Shown here: positions 46,096 through 58,239 of the stretch, piece after piece
Numbering within the stretch: position 1 is the stretch's first letter
Layout: each line of letters opens with the position of its first letter
Assembly (NCBI RefSeq): GCF_003597395.2
Contig: NC_133773.1
Location: 79,312,494 to 79,376,493 of the forward strand
Direction of reading: 5' to 3'
DNA length: 64,000 nucleotides
DNA from: Chelonoidis abingdonii
Taxonomy: Eukaryota > Chordata > Testudines > Testudinidae
The notes under the pieces: generated by a model
What the model saw: the letters and a program-made list of their open reading frames with translations, nothing else
Databases searched by the model: none
What the model was told of the DNA's origin: nothing
Position numbers and translations under genes: made by a program

Positions 46096-48945
46096 TAACC
46101 ACCATGTACAAAAAGTCATTGCCATAGATCCATTTCTATGGAAAATGTACAGCTCTAATGTTGGAAAATCTTACATTCCACTTTGTTGATTGAAAAAGTG
46201 GAAATATTGTGAACTGAATATGATTTTACAAGTATCTGGACCTTTAGGGATGGGTATTTTATGTGATTCTATATTCCCTGCCCAGCCAAAAATTCAGCTG
46301 ACATCAGTCAGAAGTTTGGGCACTACAAATGCAGGATTTAGTTTCAAATTACTATGTAGCCTTATTGATATATTGGATCTTTGGGGGCAGATTTGAGAAA
46401 CACTGTGGCCATACTATTTTAGCATCTATAAATTCTCATGCATAATAAACATTTTGTAGCCCAGAGGTTTACATTTCTGTGTTCCTAATAGCTTGATTTT
46501 TGTGGTCTTTGAGATGCACAAATTCTACTGAAGCTAACTGGAATCTTGCATGTGAAGACAGTATTACCAGGCCCCAAAATACATGAAAATCCAGATAGTT
46601 TTGTATGTAATTCACCATTTTTTCCTCTCAGGGTCAAATAGGTTACTATATTTTTGACACTTAATTCTCTGTCATCAAAAAATATTCTGCATCTAATGAA
46701 AATCTTCAAACTTTTTGAATATGCAGTATTGCAAGTAATTTTTTCAAGATTTTTTTGGCTTAAAGGTGACTTTTAAAATGGTCTGGGGAATGCAGTTTGC
46801 CATCTGTTACCTTAATAGAAATTATTTTTTTTTTAAATTCTTTATAATCATAGGACAACACAAGCTTTTTTTCTCTCTTTAGATAATTTAAAGGAGTCTG
46901 ATTTTCAGACAATGAATGCTGATGTGCACTTGAAGCCCATTTCAGATTGGATACTCAGAAACTGAAGCCCCTAGTTATATCCATATAACCCTACTAACCG
47001 CAGAGGGGTTGCAGTAGTTGGGGCCCAGTATACTTCCTGATGTAACCCGGAAATATCTCTGCACAGCAGGCTGAGTGGTAGAAGTGGCACCCTCATTAAT
47101 TCTAAACTTCCCCTTGTAGGGTCACATATATTATAACACTTCAATATATTGTAGTTTTTAATCTACTTTGAGCAAAGTGGTTCTTTAGTGAAAACCATTT
47201 GTGTGCACGATGTAATTGAGATTCACACAGTAAAGTACAATTTGATTCACTTGAACATGGAAATTGGCTGTTTTATGAGTCATCTGTGCATGATTAGTAT
47301 GACTATATTGTATGTTATAACTTAGGAAACCTACAGCAGTTGTAGAACAGTAATATTGAAAGAGGTTGTCCAACACATTTGTTTCTTGACAACAAGTGAT
47401 CAATTTTAATTTGTCAAATTTTAGTGCTAGTGGTATTTTCTTAGAAAGCTGAAAGGATGCTTATTAAAACAATAGTGGCACTAAAATATGGAAAGTCAAA
47501 TTTGATCATACCTTTTGTCAAAATAAACCAAATCAGGAGATCAACTCATGAGTCATTGTTAAATTTAAGCGTAATGTAGAGGAAAAATGAGAATATATTA
47601 TTAATTTTTGTCAATTTGTATAATTTTTCAGTTAAGCAATCATAAATCAAGGAATATTGTATTTTTGAGGCTCGTTAAAGAGACATTATACATTGGAATA
47701 GTGAAGCAGTCAGCATAATGAAATTATGAATGCCTAAGTATAACTATCTGTATGTAAATTATGTGAGACAGATTTGCTAATGTTACAGAGGAGAATAACA
47801 ATCTATTTGACAGTTCTCTGTAGGTGCTACTTCTGGATGCAAGTGACAGATGTTAAATGTAAACCTCTTCAACAGCAATCACTTATTAGCATGTGGAGAA
47901 GAGTGGGAAGAGGCAATATAGAATAGGATAAATAGCAGATAGTGTCATTTAAATAATTTGTTCTTTACTGCTATATGGCCATTTTTTAAAGTGATTTTTT
48001 TTTTTACTGACAAAGCTCAGGTATATGAGGAGGCATTCTAGAATTTAATTTAAAAAAATAAATGTCACTCAAAGAATCTACAACTTTAAGAGAATTAACT
48101 GAATACTGTAGATAAAACTAGGTGAAGAAAACTGTTTATGGAATGTTTAATTGCCCTTTATATTAGCAATCTCCTTATTTTTTGTGATTGTTTCATTTGA
48201 AAGTATTCAGTGAATATTCATTAAATTTCACTATGGTAAGAGTGTGGGTAGTGTATTTGCTGGTGGTTGTTACCACTATGTGGTTGGTCAGCTTAGGCAC
48301 ATGGTATTGTTTGTGTCTTCTGATAGATGAGTGTTACCATAATAAAGTTGGGGAAAATATGTTTCATTGGGCCCTTAATATTTTTGGAGAGAGGTTAGAA
48401 AGAATTTTTGGAGATAGGAGGATTAGGGAAGTTGGAGGAGATTTTAAACTTATATTATTTCTGTATCACTTAGACCAGACCTAGCCTAACACATTATTGC
48501 TAGAAATTATAAGATATTGTATTATAGATGGGGAAATCAGGAGCTTGTAGTAATCCATTTCCAAAACAGAGATCATCATTAAAGTAGTTCAGAAAACTAT
48601 CAACTACTGTTGCAGTAGTATCTCTCTCATGTTATTTCATAATTAATTGTTATGTGTTTATATACCTTAATATAATGTGAAACCTAATGCAAGGAGTCAG
48701 GAAACACAGTTAATAGAAGCATAGACATGCAGCATTAATTCATCCGATCTCCAAAGTGTTTTTCCGTTTACCAGTCAGCCTATCCTCCCATAGAAATCTT
48801 CTCAACCACCAAGAAAACTGGTATTCAGGGGAGAAACTAAACAAACAGGGAGAGCTTATTGTTGAAAAATATCTGTTCATTTAGCCTTCATACTATCTCC
48901 TGTCTATTAATATTATGAAGTCTTAGATACTATAGCATCATAGAA
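46096..48945. other. AT-rich stretch without recognised gene
   Basis: No repeat or exon recognised. The 98-codon frame at 48188-48484 has a hydrophobic start (VWVVYLLVVVTTMWLVSLGTW) from a GT-rich stretch. I recognise no family and regard it as chance. Confidence 0.45.
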
Positions 48946-48947
48946 TT

Positions 48948-49300
48948 GTAGGACTGCAAGGGACCTCGAGAGGTCATCTAATGTATTTATAGAATATTTT
49001 CTTGTTACCCTCTAGCTAGTTTAATCTCATTTTGCGTCTTGGCCTTTCTAATTTTTTCTTTGCATACTTGTTTGTTTATATTAATCCTCTGTAATTTGTC
49101 CTTGAGTTTCAGATCATTGATGGTCTCCTGGTTAAGACAGGGTGGTTGCTTGCTATATTCTAATCTTTCCTATGCAATGGGATAGTTTGTTCTTGTGCCC
49201 TTAATAATGTCTCTTTGAAAAACTGCCAATTATAAACACTTGCTTTCTGTTTTCTTCTGCTAACTGATAGTGTTGCTTTGTGTAATTTGTATTAAATCTC
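48948..49300 (-). mobile_element. CR1-like LINE remnant, antisense
   Basis: Begins with the CR1 3' end motif ('catagaattgtaggactgca', 'gggacctcgagaggtcatct'). It is followed by an older LINE segment with 'gatcattgatggtctcctgg', 'tttcctatgcaatgggatag' and 'cccttaataatgtctctttg', wording I know from reptile CR1/L3-type repeats. These may be two insertions side by side. Confidence 0.6.
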
Positions 49301-49309
49301 TTATCCACT

Positions 49310-49930
49310 TGGTGGTTCAATGGACCTGCAATGGGGTGCATGTACCACGGTGGTGCCTCCTGATGCTGTCTTGGGAAATAGCTTTGCGTGTTAGTGTGCT
49401 CTTTTCGGGTGATGGCTCACTGCTGTCACTCCTGCTCTAGGACCCACTTCTCTCCAAGGACTGTGGCATCCTCTTCAGTGACACAGCCCTCCGGCTGTGC
49501 CACACGCTGTCTCCTCCCTTCCAGGGGACCAGCAGTCCACTGTTCAGCTGCTTCCCTTAGTGGCTATTGCAGCGAATTGTCTGGCCACTTCCTCGTGGCC
49601 CCAGCATCCTCTTTGCTCTTGCCTCAGGGTCTCAGTCTGGAAACCTCAGCAGCCAGCCAGGAGCTCTCTCTTGCTTCCCAGGTTCCTGTTAGCAGCCCTG
49701 CTCTGTCCAGGGTGCTGGCAGGTCTCTCAGCCCTCCAGAGACACAGTCCTTCCTCTCTGGGCTCCCAGCAGAGAACTGAACTTCTCTGCTCTGGAGCTTA
49801 CTTTTTATATGGTCCTGATTGGCCCTGACTGGCTGCTCCCTTCAGCCCTTCTCTGATTGGCTGCCTCCAATGCAGCCTACCTAGGGCTGCTTTTAACCCC
49901 TTTTCTGCCAGTGAGAGGCAGTCACTCCAT
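49310..49930 (-). mobile_element. LTR-like element, minus strand, with promoter
   Basis: GC-rich block in AT-rich surroundings. On the minus strand two CCAATCAG boxes (49860-49853 and 49822-49815) precede an ATATAAAAA box (49810-49802), the spacing of a retroviral-type LTR promoter. Purine-rich transcript sequence follows. The open frames on the plus strand (49388-49828, 49497-49856) are shadows of this block, rich in Ser and Leu. The terminal bases and target duplication are not resolved. No internal retroelement genes adjoin it, so it would be a solo LTR. Confidence 0.5.
49802..49860 (-). promoter_or_regulatory. Double CCAAT plus TATA promoter, minus strand
   Basis: CCAATCAG twice, 38 bases apart, then a TATA box five bases after the second. 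Architecture of a Pol II LTR promoter. Confidence 0.6.
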
Positions 49931-49959
49931 CTCAGGACCCTTGGAGATTTATAATTGCA

Positions 49960-50145
49960 TAAGAATGGCCAGTCAAACCAAAAGTCCATCCAGCCCAGTA
50001 TCCTGTCTACTGACAGTGACCAATGCCAGATGTCCCAGAGGGAGTGAGCCTAACAGGTAATGATCAAGTGGTCTCTTTCCTGCCATCAATCTCCACCCTC
50101 TGACAAACAGAGGCTAGGGACACTATTCCTTACCCAATGAAAATT
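49960..50145 (-). mobile_element. CR1 3' end, antisense
   Basis: 'cataagaatggccagtcaaa', 'agtccatccagcccagtatc', 'tgacagtgaccaatgccaga' and 'aacagaggctagggacacta' match the 3' UTR of the subfamily represented in sense orientation at 17950-19412. 5' truncated to under 200 bases. Confidence 0.82.
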
Positions 50146-51380
50146 CATTTTCATGATTTTAAATAATCAAATATTGATGCACAGTATGATTGACTTACTG
50201 GGCATATTTTTTGTTCTTGTTGTTGTGTTTGCTAATTTGTTTCCTTCTTCCTTTGATTTGAGTTAAATAATTCTTTTCTCTTTCTTTCTTTTGAAGAGGC
50301 AGTTACAGTTCGCTACATATACCAGTTTTTTTCCACATCATTCAATGTGTTCTGACTTTCTGTATATCTGTTTCCCTTAATGCAATTCAGATATACCATT
50401 TTATTAACAACTTAATAGTTAACAGTTCTTTCTCATATAAGTTCTGACCTGTGCCTAGGTCTATCAGATGGCCAATCTTACCAAAGGGAGAAAATATTCC
50501 TACCAGACTCTTAAAAAGAGGCAAACTGGTCAGGCCCACAGCAAGGTGGAAATCTAGTTCTGACAGTTAAATCAACTTATAGTACGGAGCAGATAGGTCA
50601 GCATTTGGGGGCCTAAGATGGACTTAAGTTAGGGGATATGAGGGGGTCCATGGGAGGCAATCAGTTACCATGCGTCTCATAAATAAGCTGTAGTTGGAGG
50701 CTTCTGTCCCCACCTAAAATTGCTGGCTGTGCCTAGGAGATCAGCAGGGTAGGATGCTTGAGTTTTGGTGAAATACATTTATTCCATTTCATTGGTAATT
50801 ATTGTTCATTGGCAAGAACTGTTTTTTTATTCAGTATAGACTGTCTGATTGAACTGAACGAATGAAAGTCACTTTTGTGTAGTTTTAACTTGATTAATGA
50901 AAAATAAAGTTTGATAAACAATTATTAAAAAAATTTCAAATGTAAAGTAAACTGTATGAATAGATGAAGAGATTTATTTTGCTATATATTAGCACAAACT
51001 GTAGTATGCCACAAATAGAATACTGGATACTGTAATTAGCAATATGCTCATGTCTTAACTTGCACAAAGAAGCAGCTATCTTTAATGCTAATGGCTGTTT
51101 GTTGATATTCGTTAAGAATACAACACATAACCTATACCCATAAAAAGACAAAACAAATATTCTGCTTCTCTCTCTTCACGGTAATGTATCGTCGTTCTTT
51201 CTCTCCAAAATACTTCAGTGGTATTTTTTATTAAAGGAAAACTTCATTGTCTTTCATTAATATTATTTCAGTTTCATCTCATCATGTATCAAAAACAAAA
51301 ATATTAGCTTTCTTCATTAAATTAACCACATGACTAACACAAATAAGTCTGTTTCAAGGACATAAACTCAGTAAGTTTTT
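50146..51380. other. Stretch without recognised gene
   Basis: AT-rich; no exon or named repeat recognised. Confidence 0.45.
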
Positions 51381-51384
51381 CAGC

Positions 51385-51560
51385 CATATAAAACTTCAGT
51401 CCAGAAGCTGAAGCTGATGCAGAATACAGCACAGCAACCCATTTCTTAAGCAGTTTCCTTCTCTGTTAACACAGAATACTTGTGCTCCTTGAACTGCATT
51501 GGCTGTGTGCTGGTGATTCTTCTAGAGACACTAGAATGTTCCTTCTAATTTTTAGTACAG
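51385..51560 (+). repeat. Possible L2-like LINE remnant
   Basis: 'agctgatgcagaatacagca' followed by 'ttgaactgcattggctgtgt' resembles the L2 RT C-terminal region (the 'QNAAAR ... LHWLP' segment at protein level). Strongly decayed. Confidence 0.4.
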
Positions 51561-52940
51561 GAAATGTGTTGAATGTTGCCTGTATCTTGTAATATAGGTC
51601 TAAAAATGATGGGTCAGCTCCTAAACCAATAGGTGTATTTCCTTTAACCTCAGTTCAGAATGTGGCCCATTGAGCAGAAATTAACCTTTTATCTTTGAAA
51701 TATATCTTCTAAGTTTATGGGAGTATAATGCAATGTTCTGGAATAGGTTAGCAGCAGTAGGGGTTGACCCTGGGATCTCTGGGTCCAAAAGCATGAGCAT
51801 CTCCTGTGTGAGATAAAGAACCAGATTTCTTAGCTGAAAGGCTGAAGCACATTCATAAACCACTCTACATATACTAATTACTGAATAGAGAGTGTCACAT
51901 TGTGTTAGTTACAAATAACATGGGACTACTAGATTCAACAAGGTAAATGGACATACAGTGGACAAGATCTCAACATACTAAAATACCAACTTCGCTGATG
52001 ATTCAAATGTATCCACGTGACCATTACCATGATAAATAGGTCAGGGTTTTGATGTGTTAGAGTTTGTGTGGATGACTGGGTACCCAGTCCTGTTGGCTTA
52101 CAAGACAATAATAGCTGTCTGCCCTAGCTCTCTCTGTTTCAAATGCCTATGTACAGAAATATTTGTTTCCATGTCATCAGTAAGTATCAGTGCCATGACA
52201 AAGCACCATCAAGAAACAGCATGGAATTTACTGGATTATAGTAGTACCTAAAGGCCCATTCAAGAATTTGGCTCAGCTGTTCCAAATTTTGTACAAGGGC
52301 ATTTTCCCATTATGACCTATAGAGATGTCTTTTTTGAATAGATGACTTTTATCCTTCTCTCTTTTTTTGGTATAATAATGTATGCTTCCCTTCCTACCTC
52401 CAACCTTTGCCACATACCTGAGTTTGAAGCCTTGACTATCATTATGAAAGTAGAGATTAACTTTTTGTACAAGATAACTATTTTTTAGTTGAAAGTTAAT
52501 CGATACCACAAATGTCAGGTGGCCCTTTCCTTGCTACACATCGTTGTCATCTACATGGCACGCTGTGCACATTAGGCAGTAGTCAGTTGTTCAGGGGCAT
52601 TGTTGTGCAATGAATGTATGTTTTACAGTACAAGACTGCCATCATCTGAAGTTATTGGTCCAGATGGTTACAAGTAGAGTCATTTTGAGAATATGCACTG
52701 TATAGCTGCATGCGTTTACATAGACCTAACTTTTTTCTTTTTATTTACTTTGCAACTCTTGTTTATGTACTGTGGTATCATATTTCTGTTTTCACAGAGA
52801 TTGAATGTTTCATCACTAACCATTTTTCATGTGGCAGATAAACAACCTTGTTCCATATTAACTGTACTAGGATGTTCACTTCTCATTTTCTGTGGATTTT
52901 TCCACAAGTGACTCTGCATAGTCACACTTCTGGCTAATGT
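51561..52940. other. Stretch without recognised gene
   Basis: No exon or repeat recognised before the DIRS-like segment. Confidence 0.45.
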
Positions 52941-52954
52941 GCTACCTGGTATAA

Positions 52955-53930
52955 TCTAACAGTGTATTCTTCTCCAAGAAGTGTCCATTGAGTGCATGTA
53001 TGCCTCCTCCTGTCTATCATCTGCACATCTGAGAATGTTCTGAGGGTGAGGCTATATAAGGGGCAATGTGCCCTCTATTGCCTCAGTTATTTCCAACCAT
53101 TGCACCAGATGGCAGTGGACTGTACCAGTCCCTCAGATCAGGAGTTATCCTCCTACTTGGTGCCTTTGGATGGCTTGCTATAGTTTGTTTTTGTGTTAGT
53201 GTAATTTAAGGTAGTTTTATAGTATAGTTGGTACAGTTTTTGGATTGGTTCCATGAGATGGTGGAACCAAATAAGAGGAAGCCAGTTTTTAAGAATCATA
53301 CTTTGTTGCCCACCTGTCTTCTCAATGTTTGACATCCAGGTTAGATGCCTTAAATGCCCCTTTGTCTGTATTTTCTGTATGCTAGATTTCACACCCAGAG
53401 TGCGTCAGGAGAAGCAGAATAGACTGCAAAATGTCTTGCTTAAAGACACTCTTTCTGCTAAACTGTCGCGTTTGGGGAGATCATTAGATTCAAAGACTAA
53501 AGCCTGTTTCAGCTCTAGTTGCCTCTTACAGCAAGGCTAAGGTGCCAAAGGATCCCCAGGGGTTAGGATCTTCATTAGTTGGAGCCTTGTTCCTGTTTCG
53601 TTGGCTCCTCCTGTTAAAACCATACCTGTTCTGTCTGATCAGTGGCTAAGGATCCTAGGATCGCATCATTGATTGTGGCTGTGTTGGTTCTTTGAAAAAG
53701 ATGAGGGAAAATCCACTCATGGCTAGCACTGCCAGATCCTGTGGGTCCCATTCAGACTTGGCCTTTGCAGTTCTACCTCTGAAACCTAAGCTGGTTCCCC
53801 GTTGCACTTCACAACCCAGAGATACAGCACTAAGCCTTTCCCTAGATCTGGTTTTCCTTAAGTATGCACAACCAGCACTATTATGCATTTCCAGATAGTT
53901 AATCTGTGGAACTAGGTACTGTGGCAACTG
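52955..53930 (+). mobile_element. DIRS-type retroelement, 5' end and gag-like part
   Basis: A leader with 'ttcttctccaagaagtgtcc' and a TATA-like 'gctatataaggggc' is followed by a gag-like frame. Residues CLKCPFVCIFCML (Cys pattern) and RVRQEKQNRLQNVLLKDTL, near 53340-53470, resemble the zinc-knuckle start of DIRS gag as I know it from turtles. Stops and shifts abound. To about 53930 the sequence stays GC-richer and may be more gag. The matching RNase H part lies beyond a CR1 insertion, at 58240-58800. Confidence 0.5.
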
Positions 53931-54378
53931 AGTAATAATTTGTTAGTGATTCTGCTTGACCACAGGGATAGCCAGTAGAGGCCAGGATCCAATTATCAAT
54001 AGAGGATGGAAGCGAATGGACCATAGGTATAGATTTAGAGGCCTCCTGCAGAGCCCCTTCTCAAGCAGCGAGAGCTCAGTGATTGAGTGAGCTTCCAAGG
54101 TAAGAAGAATTTTGGCTGCAGGGAGTGTTTGGCAGCAGGGAAAGGAGGTTGAGGGATTATAATAAGTAGAAAGGCACCAAGTCCCCAAGAAAATTAAGTG
54201 ACAGAAGGGAAATATTCAGTGCCCTTAACAAACATGCCCTAAACATAGGCTACATAAAGAAGCCACACAAATAAAAAAATAAATGCAGTCAAAAGACCAG
54301 TGGTGGGATGGGGGCTACCCAGTTTATTGCACTGGGTAGTACAGCATCACTACTATATTAACTGCCTCATGGACAAGT

Positions 54379-54393
54379 GGTGTGTGTGTGTGT
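54379..54393. repeat. (GT)n microsatellite inside CR1
   Basis: Seven GT units within the CR1 5' region. Confidence 0.85.
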
Positions 54394-55260
54394 ATTGCAA
54401 GCAACTCATGGCCCTCAGAGACAGAATATGGGATCTTTAGGCCGAAGTGGCTGAACTGGAGGAAGAGGGAGACGAAGTTTCATAAACCAAAGTGAGCTCA
54501 CCTCCTGTCTGATAGCCCTTCTACTTTTAATGAAGATGAATATGTCTGGGCAGGAGAGAATCAAGGTGGAGCAGAGGGAAGCTATCCTATAGTTGGGGAC
54601 CACCTTCCAGAGGATGTCATGATATCATCTCTCACTGATAATATTCCCCTGGAGTTGGGGACCCCAGTTGTTAGGAAGACCTTGGGGATAATAACAGGGG
54701 ATTCTATGATTAGAAACAGAGCTAGTTGTATTTGACTGAGAACTGCCTGGTGAATTGCAGTCAGGTGTAAATGTAGCTGATCTCACAAGATACCTAGATA
54801 GCATTTATAGGTAGTGTTGGGGAGGATCCAGTGGTCATGGTACATGGAGCTACTAGTGACATAGGGAAACAGAGATAGAGAAGGGGAGGGAGGTCCTGGA
54901 GGTCAAATTTAGGCTGCTAGGTATGACATTAGACTCCGGGACATGGTAGCATTCTCCAAAATGCTTCCATTTCCATGCACAGAGCCAGTAAGACAGGTAG
55001 AACTACAAAGTCTAAATGCATAGAAGGACAATGGCATAGGGAGGAGGGATTTAGGTTTATTAAGAACTGGGGAATGTTTTGGGGAAGGAATAGGCTGTAT
55101 AGGTGGGATGGGCTCCGCCTTAAACATGATGGAACCAGACTGCTAGCACATAAAATTAAAAAAGTTGTAGAGGCGGAGAAGCACACGGTTTGGGCAGGGA
55201 TTGATGGATTTGAGATTATTGATAAAAGAGGGAACTCCATATTCAAGTATTGAGGATAGG
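54390..55260 (+). pseudogene. CR1 ORF1 with GDSL-esterase-like domain, broken
   Basis: CR1 ORF1 proteins carry an esterase-like domain of uncertain role in retrotransposition. Visible pieces in order: the coiled-coil-like start LMALRD; ITGDSMIRNRAS (near 54690), the Gly-Asp-Ser nucleophile block; DPVVMVHGATSDIG (near 54830), matching the GTND block with Thr-Asn lost; and FIKNWGMFWGRNRLYRWDG with LRLKHDGTRLLAHKIKKVVE (55060-55165), the C-terminal block with the Asp. The last piece is one unbroken frame, 54975-55253. Ser and a candidate Asp are kept, but frameshifts between blocks make a whole protein impossible. Confidence 0.8.
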
Positions 55261-55379
55261 AAATAAGTTGGTGAAAAACAGGTAGGAGCTAGTGAGTAAC
55301 AGTCGAATGTAAAAAAAAATGCCATTTAAGCATAACACGTGAAAGTAAGTAACTCAATGTTCAAAAAATGTACAAGTGA

Positions 55380-57600
55380 TTATGTACAAATACTAGATGT
55401 CTAAATACTAAGATGGGTGAACTAAAGTTCCTGGCATTAAATGAGAGATTGATATAATAGGTGTTGTGGAAACTTGTTGGAATTAAGATAATCAATGGAA
55501 CATGGTAATACTGAGGTACAACTTAAATAGGAATTACAGAGCAGGTGGGGAGTGACACTATTCTTTTTAAGATGAAAATCTTAAATGAATCAAACAGTTT
55601 TATCTATAAATAGAAATATAGCTGTAGGAATGTACTACTGACCATCTGACCAGGATGGTGACAGTGAAATGTTAAAGGAGGTTAGAGAGGCTACAAAAGC
55701 ACAGAAAACCCAATAATAATGAGGGGTTTCAAATATCTTCATATTTACTGTGTAAATAAAATTTTCTAGACACCATAAATGATGGCTTCTTGGAGCAGCT
55801 AGCTCCTGAACCCATAAGGGGAGACGCAATTCTTGATTTGGTCCTGAGTGGAGCACAAAATCTGATCCAAGAGGTAACTATAGCTGAACTGCTCAGTAAT
55901 TGTGACCATAATGCAATTAAATCTAGCATCCTTTTATGGTGAAAGTACAAAAAAACCTCATGACAGTAATAACTAATTTTAAAATGGGGAACTACATATG
56001 AATGAAGGCGTTAGTTAATTAGAAATTAAAAAGAATATTAATGAGGGTAAAATGTGGGGAAGCATGGAGATCACTTAAACACTATATAACAGAGGCACAG
56101 ACTAAATGTATAGCACAACAGCCAATAGAAGGACAAAAGAATGCCACCATGGCTAGTAGTGGAGGCCTTGAGAGACAAAAAGACATCCTTTAAAAATTGG
56201 AACTCAAAACATGAGGAAAATAAGAAGGAGCATAATCTCTGGCAAGTAAAATATACAAATATTATATGGTAGGCCAAGACAGAATATGAGAAACTTACTA
56301 AACATGCAAAACGTAATAGTAATGTACAAACAGTAACAGTAAATGTAAAACAGTAACAATAAAAAGTACATTAGAAACTGGCAGGCTTCCTATCATGCAG
56401 TGTGACCACTAGATGACAGAGATATTAAAGGAACAGTCAAGTAAGACAAGACAGTCAAAGCAGTCAGGGAAGACAAGTTAAATGAATTCTTTGCATTGGT
56501 CTTCACTGTAGAGGATGTGGGGAAATACTCACATCAGAGTTATTCTTTTTGGGCGACAAACTTGAAGCATTATCCCAAACTGAAGTATAAATAGAAAAGA
56601 TTCTAGAACAAATTGATAAACTAAACAGTAATAAGTCACCTGGACCACATGATATTTACTCCAGAGTTCTGAAGGAACACAGATATGAAATTGCAGAACA
56701 ACTAACTGTAATACGTAATCTATCACTGAAACCAGCCTCTGTACCAAAGGACTAGAAAGTAGCTAGTGTAACACTAATTGTTAAAAAAGAGCTCCAGAGA
56801 CAAGTCTGTTAGTTGCAGGCTGATGAATCTAACTGCAATACCAGGCAAATTGATAGAACTATAGTAAAGAACAACATTTATCAGACACAAACATGATATG
56901 TTGGGGAAGAGTCAACATGGCTTTTGTAAAGGGAAATCCTGTTTCACCAATCTATTAGAATTCTTTGAGGGAGTCAACAAACATGTGGATAAGAGCAGTC
57001 CACTGATGTCGCATACTTGGATTTTCAGAAACTCTTTGATGAGGTCCTTCATCAAAGCCTCTGAAGCAAACTAAGCAGTCATGGGGCTAGAACGAACTGG
57101 TTAAAAGATGGGAGACAAAGGGTAATGATAAAAAGTCAGTTTTCGCAGTGCACGGGAGTGAACAGCAAGATTCCCCAAGGATCTGTACATGGACTTGTGC
57201 TCTTCAACATATTAATTAATGATCTGGAAAAGGGATGAACAGTGAAGTGGCAAAGTTTGCAAATGATATGAAATTATTCAAGATAGTTAAGTCTAGAGCT
57301 CACTGCAAAGACTTAAAAAGGGATCACAAAAAACTTGGTGACTGGGCAACAAAATGGCAGATGAGATTCAGTGTTGGTAAATTAAAAAGTAATGCCCATT
57401 GGAAAAAAAAAATCCAACTATCCACAAACAGTGATTGGTTCTAAATTAGCTATTACCACCCAAGAAAGATCTTAGAGTCACTGTGGTTAATTCTCTGAAA
57501 ACTTCTGCTCAGTGAATGGCAGAGGTCAAAAAGGCTAAGAGCATGCCTGGAACTATTATGAATGAGATAGAAAATAAGACAGAAATGTCATAATGCCATA
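55380..57600 (+). pseudogene. CR1 ORF2 (endonuclease and RT), broken
   Basis: The endonuclease nicks target DNA and the RT copies the element RNA there. The endonuclease C-terminus reads DAILDLVLSGAQNLIQEVT with SNCDHNAIK (55830-55920), keeping the Ser-x-x-Asp-His motif in altered form. RT parts: NKSPGPHDIYSRVLKEH (56630-56690), HGFCKGKSCFTNLLEFFEG (56920-56970), and the active-site box as FANDMKL near 57258 instead of FADD. Stops interrupt nearly every 50 codons. The C-terminal part and 3' UTR continue to 58237. Confidence 0.8.
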
Positions 57601-58239
57601 ATATTAATCCCTGGTGTACCCACACTTGAACACTGCTGTGCTGGTCACCCTATTTAAAAAAGGATAGAGAGGAATTGAAAAGAGAAGGGCAACAAAAGAT
57701 GATCAAGGGTATGGAAAAGTGTCAGTACAAGAAAAAACTAAAGATTAGGTTTGTTTAGATTAGAAAAGAAACAACAAAAGGAAGATATGATAGAAGTCTA
57801 TAAAATCATGAATGGTGTAGAAAAAGTGAATAGAGAAGTATTATTTACCTTTTCCCATGATACAAAAATAAGATAGGAAGCAGGTTTAATAAAAAAGTCA
57901 GTACTTCACACAAAGCACAGTCAATCTGTGGAACTCATTGCCATGGGATATTGTGATGGCCCAAAGTATAACTGAGTTTTAAAAAGAACTGGATAAGTTC
58001 ATAGAGGATAGGCCTATCAATGGCTATTAGCCAAGATGTTCAGGAAGGTAACCCTATGCTTGAAGTGAACCTAAACCTGATCGCCGGAAGCCAGGAGTGG
58101 AAGACAGGGTGGATCACTCCGTAACTGCCATATGCTGATCATTCCCCCTGAAGTATCTGGTACCTGCCACTGTAAGAAGATAGGATAATGGGCTGGTTGG
58201 ACCATGGCCTCTCTCAGTATGACTACTGTTTTGCACGTA

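Larger units (their letters stand above)
53940..58237 (+). mobile_element. Nearly full-length CR1 LINE
   Basis: About 4.0-4.3 kb, the only CR1 here with its 5' half. A 5' UTR/ORF1 start is recognisable from about 54290 ('ggctacccagtttattgcac', then 'atggccctcagagacagaat'). ORF1, with an esterase-like domain, spans about 54390-55260. ORF2 follows, with an endonuclease remnant (55800-55920), the RT (56600-57450) and a C-terminal region. The 3' UTR ends near 58237 ('ggctattagccaagatgttc', 'gtatctggtacctgccactg'). All frames carry many stops. The 5' border is uncertain by 350 bases. CR1 copies are normally 5' truncated, so a long copy is rare. Confidence 0.85.

Noticed and set aside
48188..48484. 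98-codon frame with a hydrophobic N-terminus as a membrane protein
   Set aside because: Composition follows a GT-rich tract; no promoter, homology or splice context seen.
49388..49856. Two long plus-strand frames (146 and 119 codons) as genes
   Set aside because: They overlap in different phases over a GC-rich minus-strand LTR-like block, are Ser/Leu/Pro-biased and show no domain.
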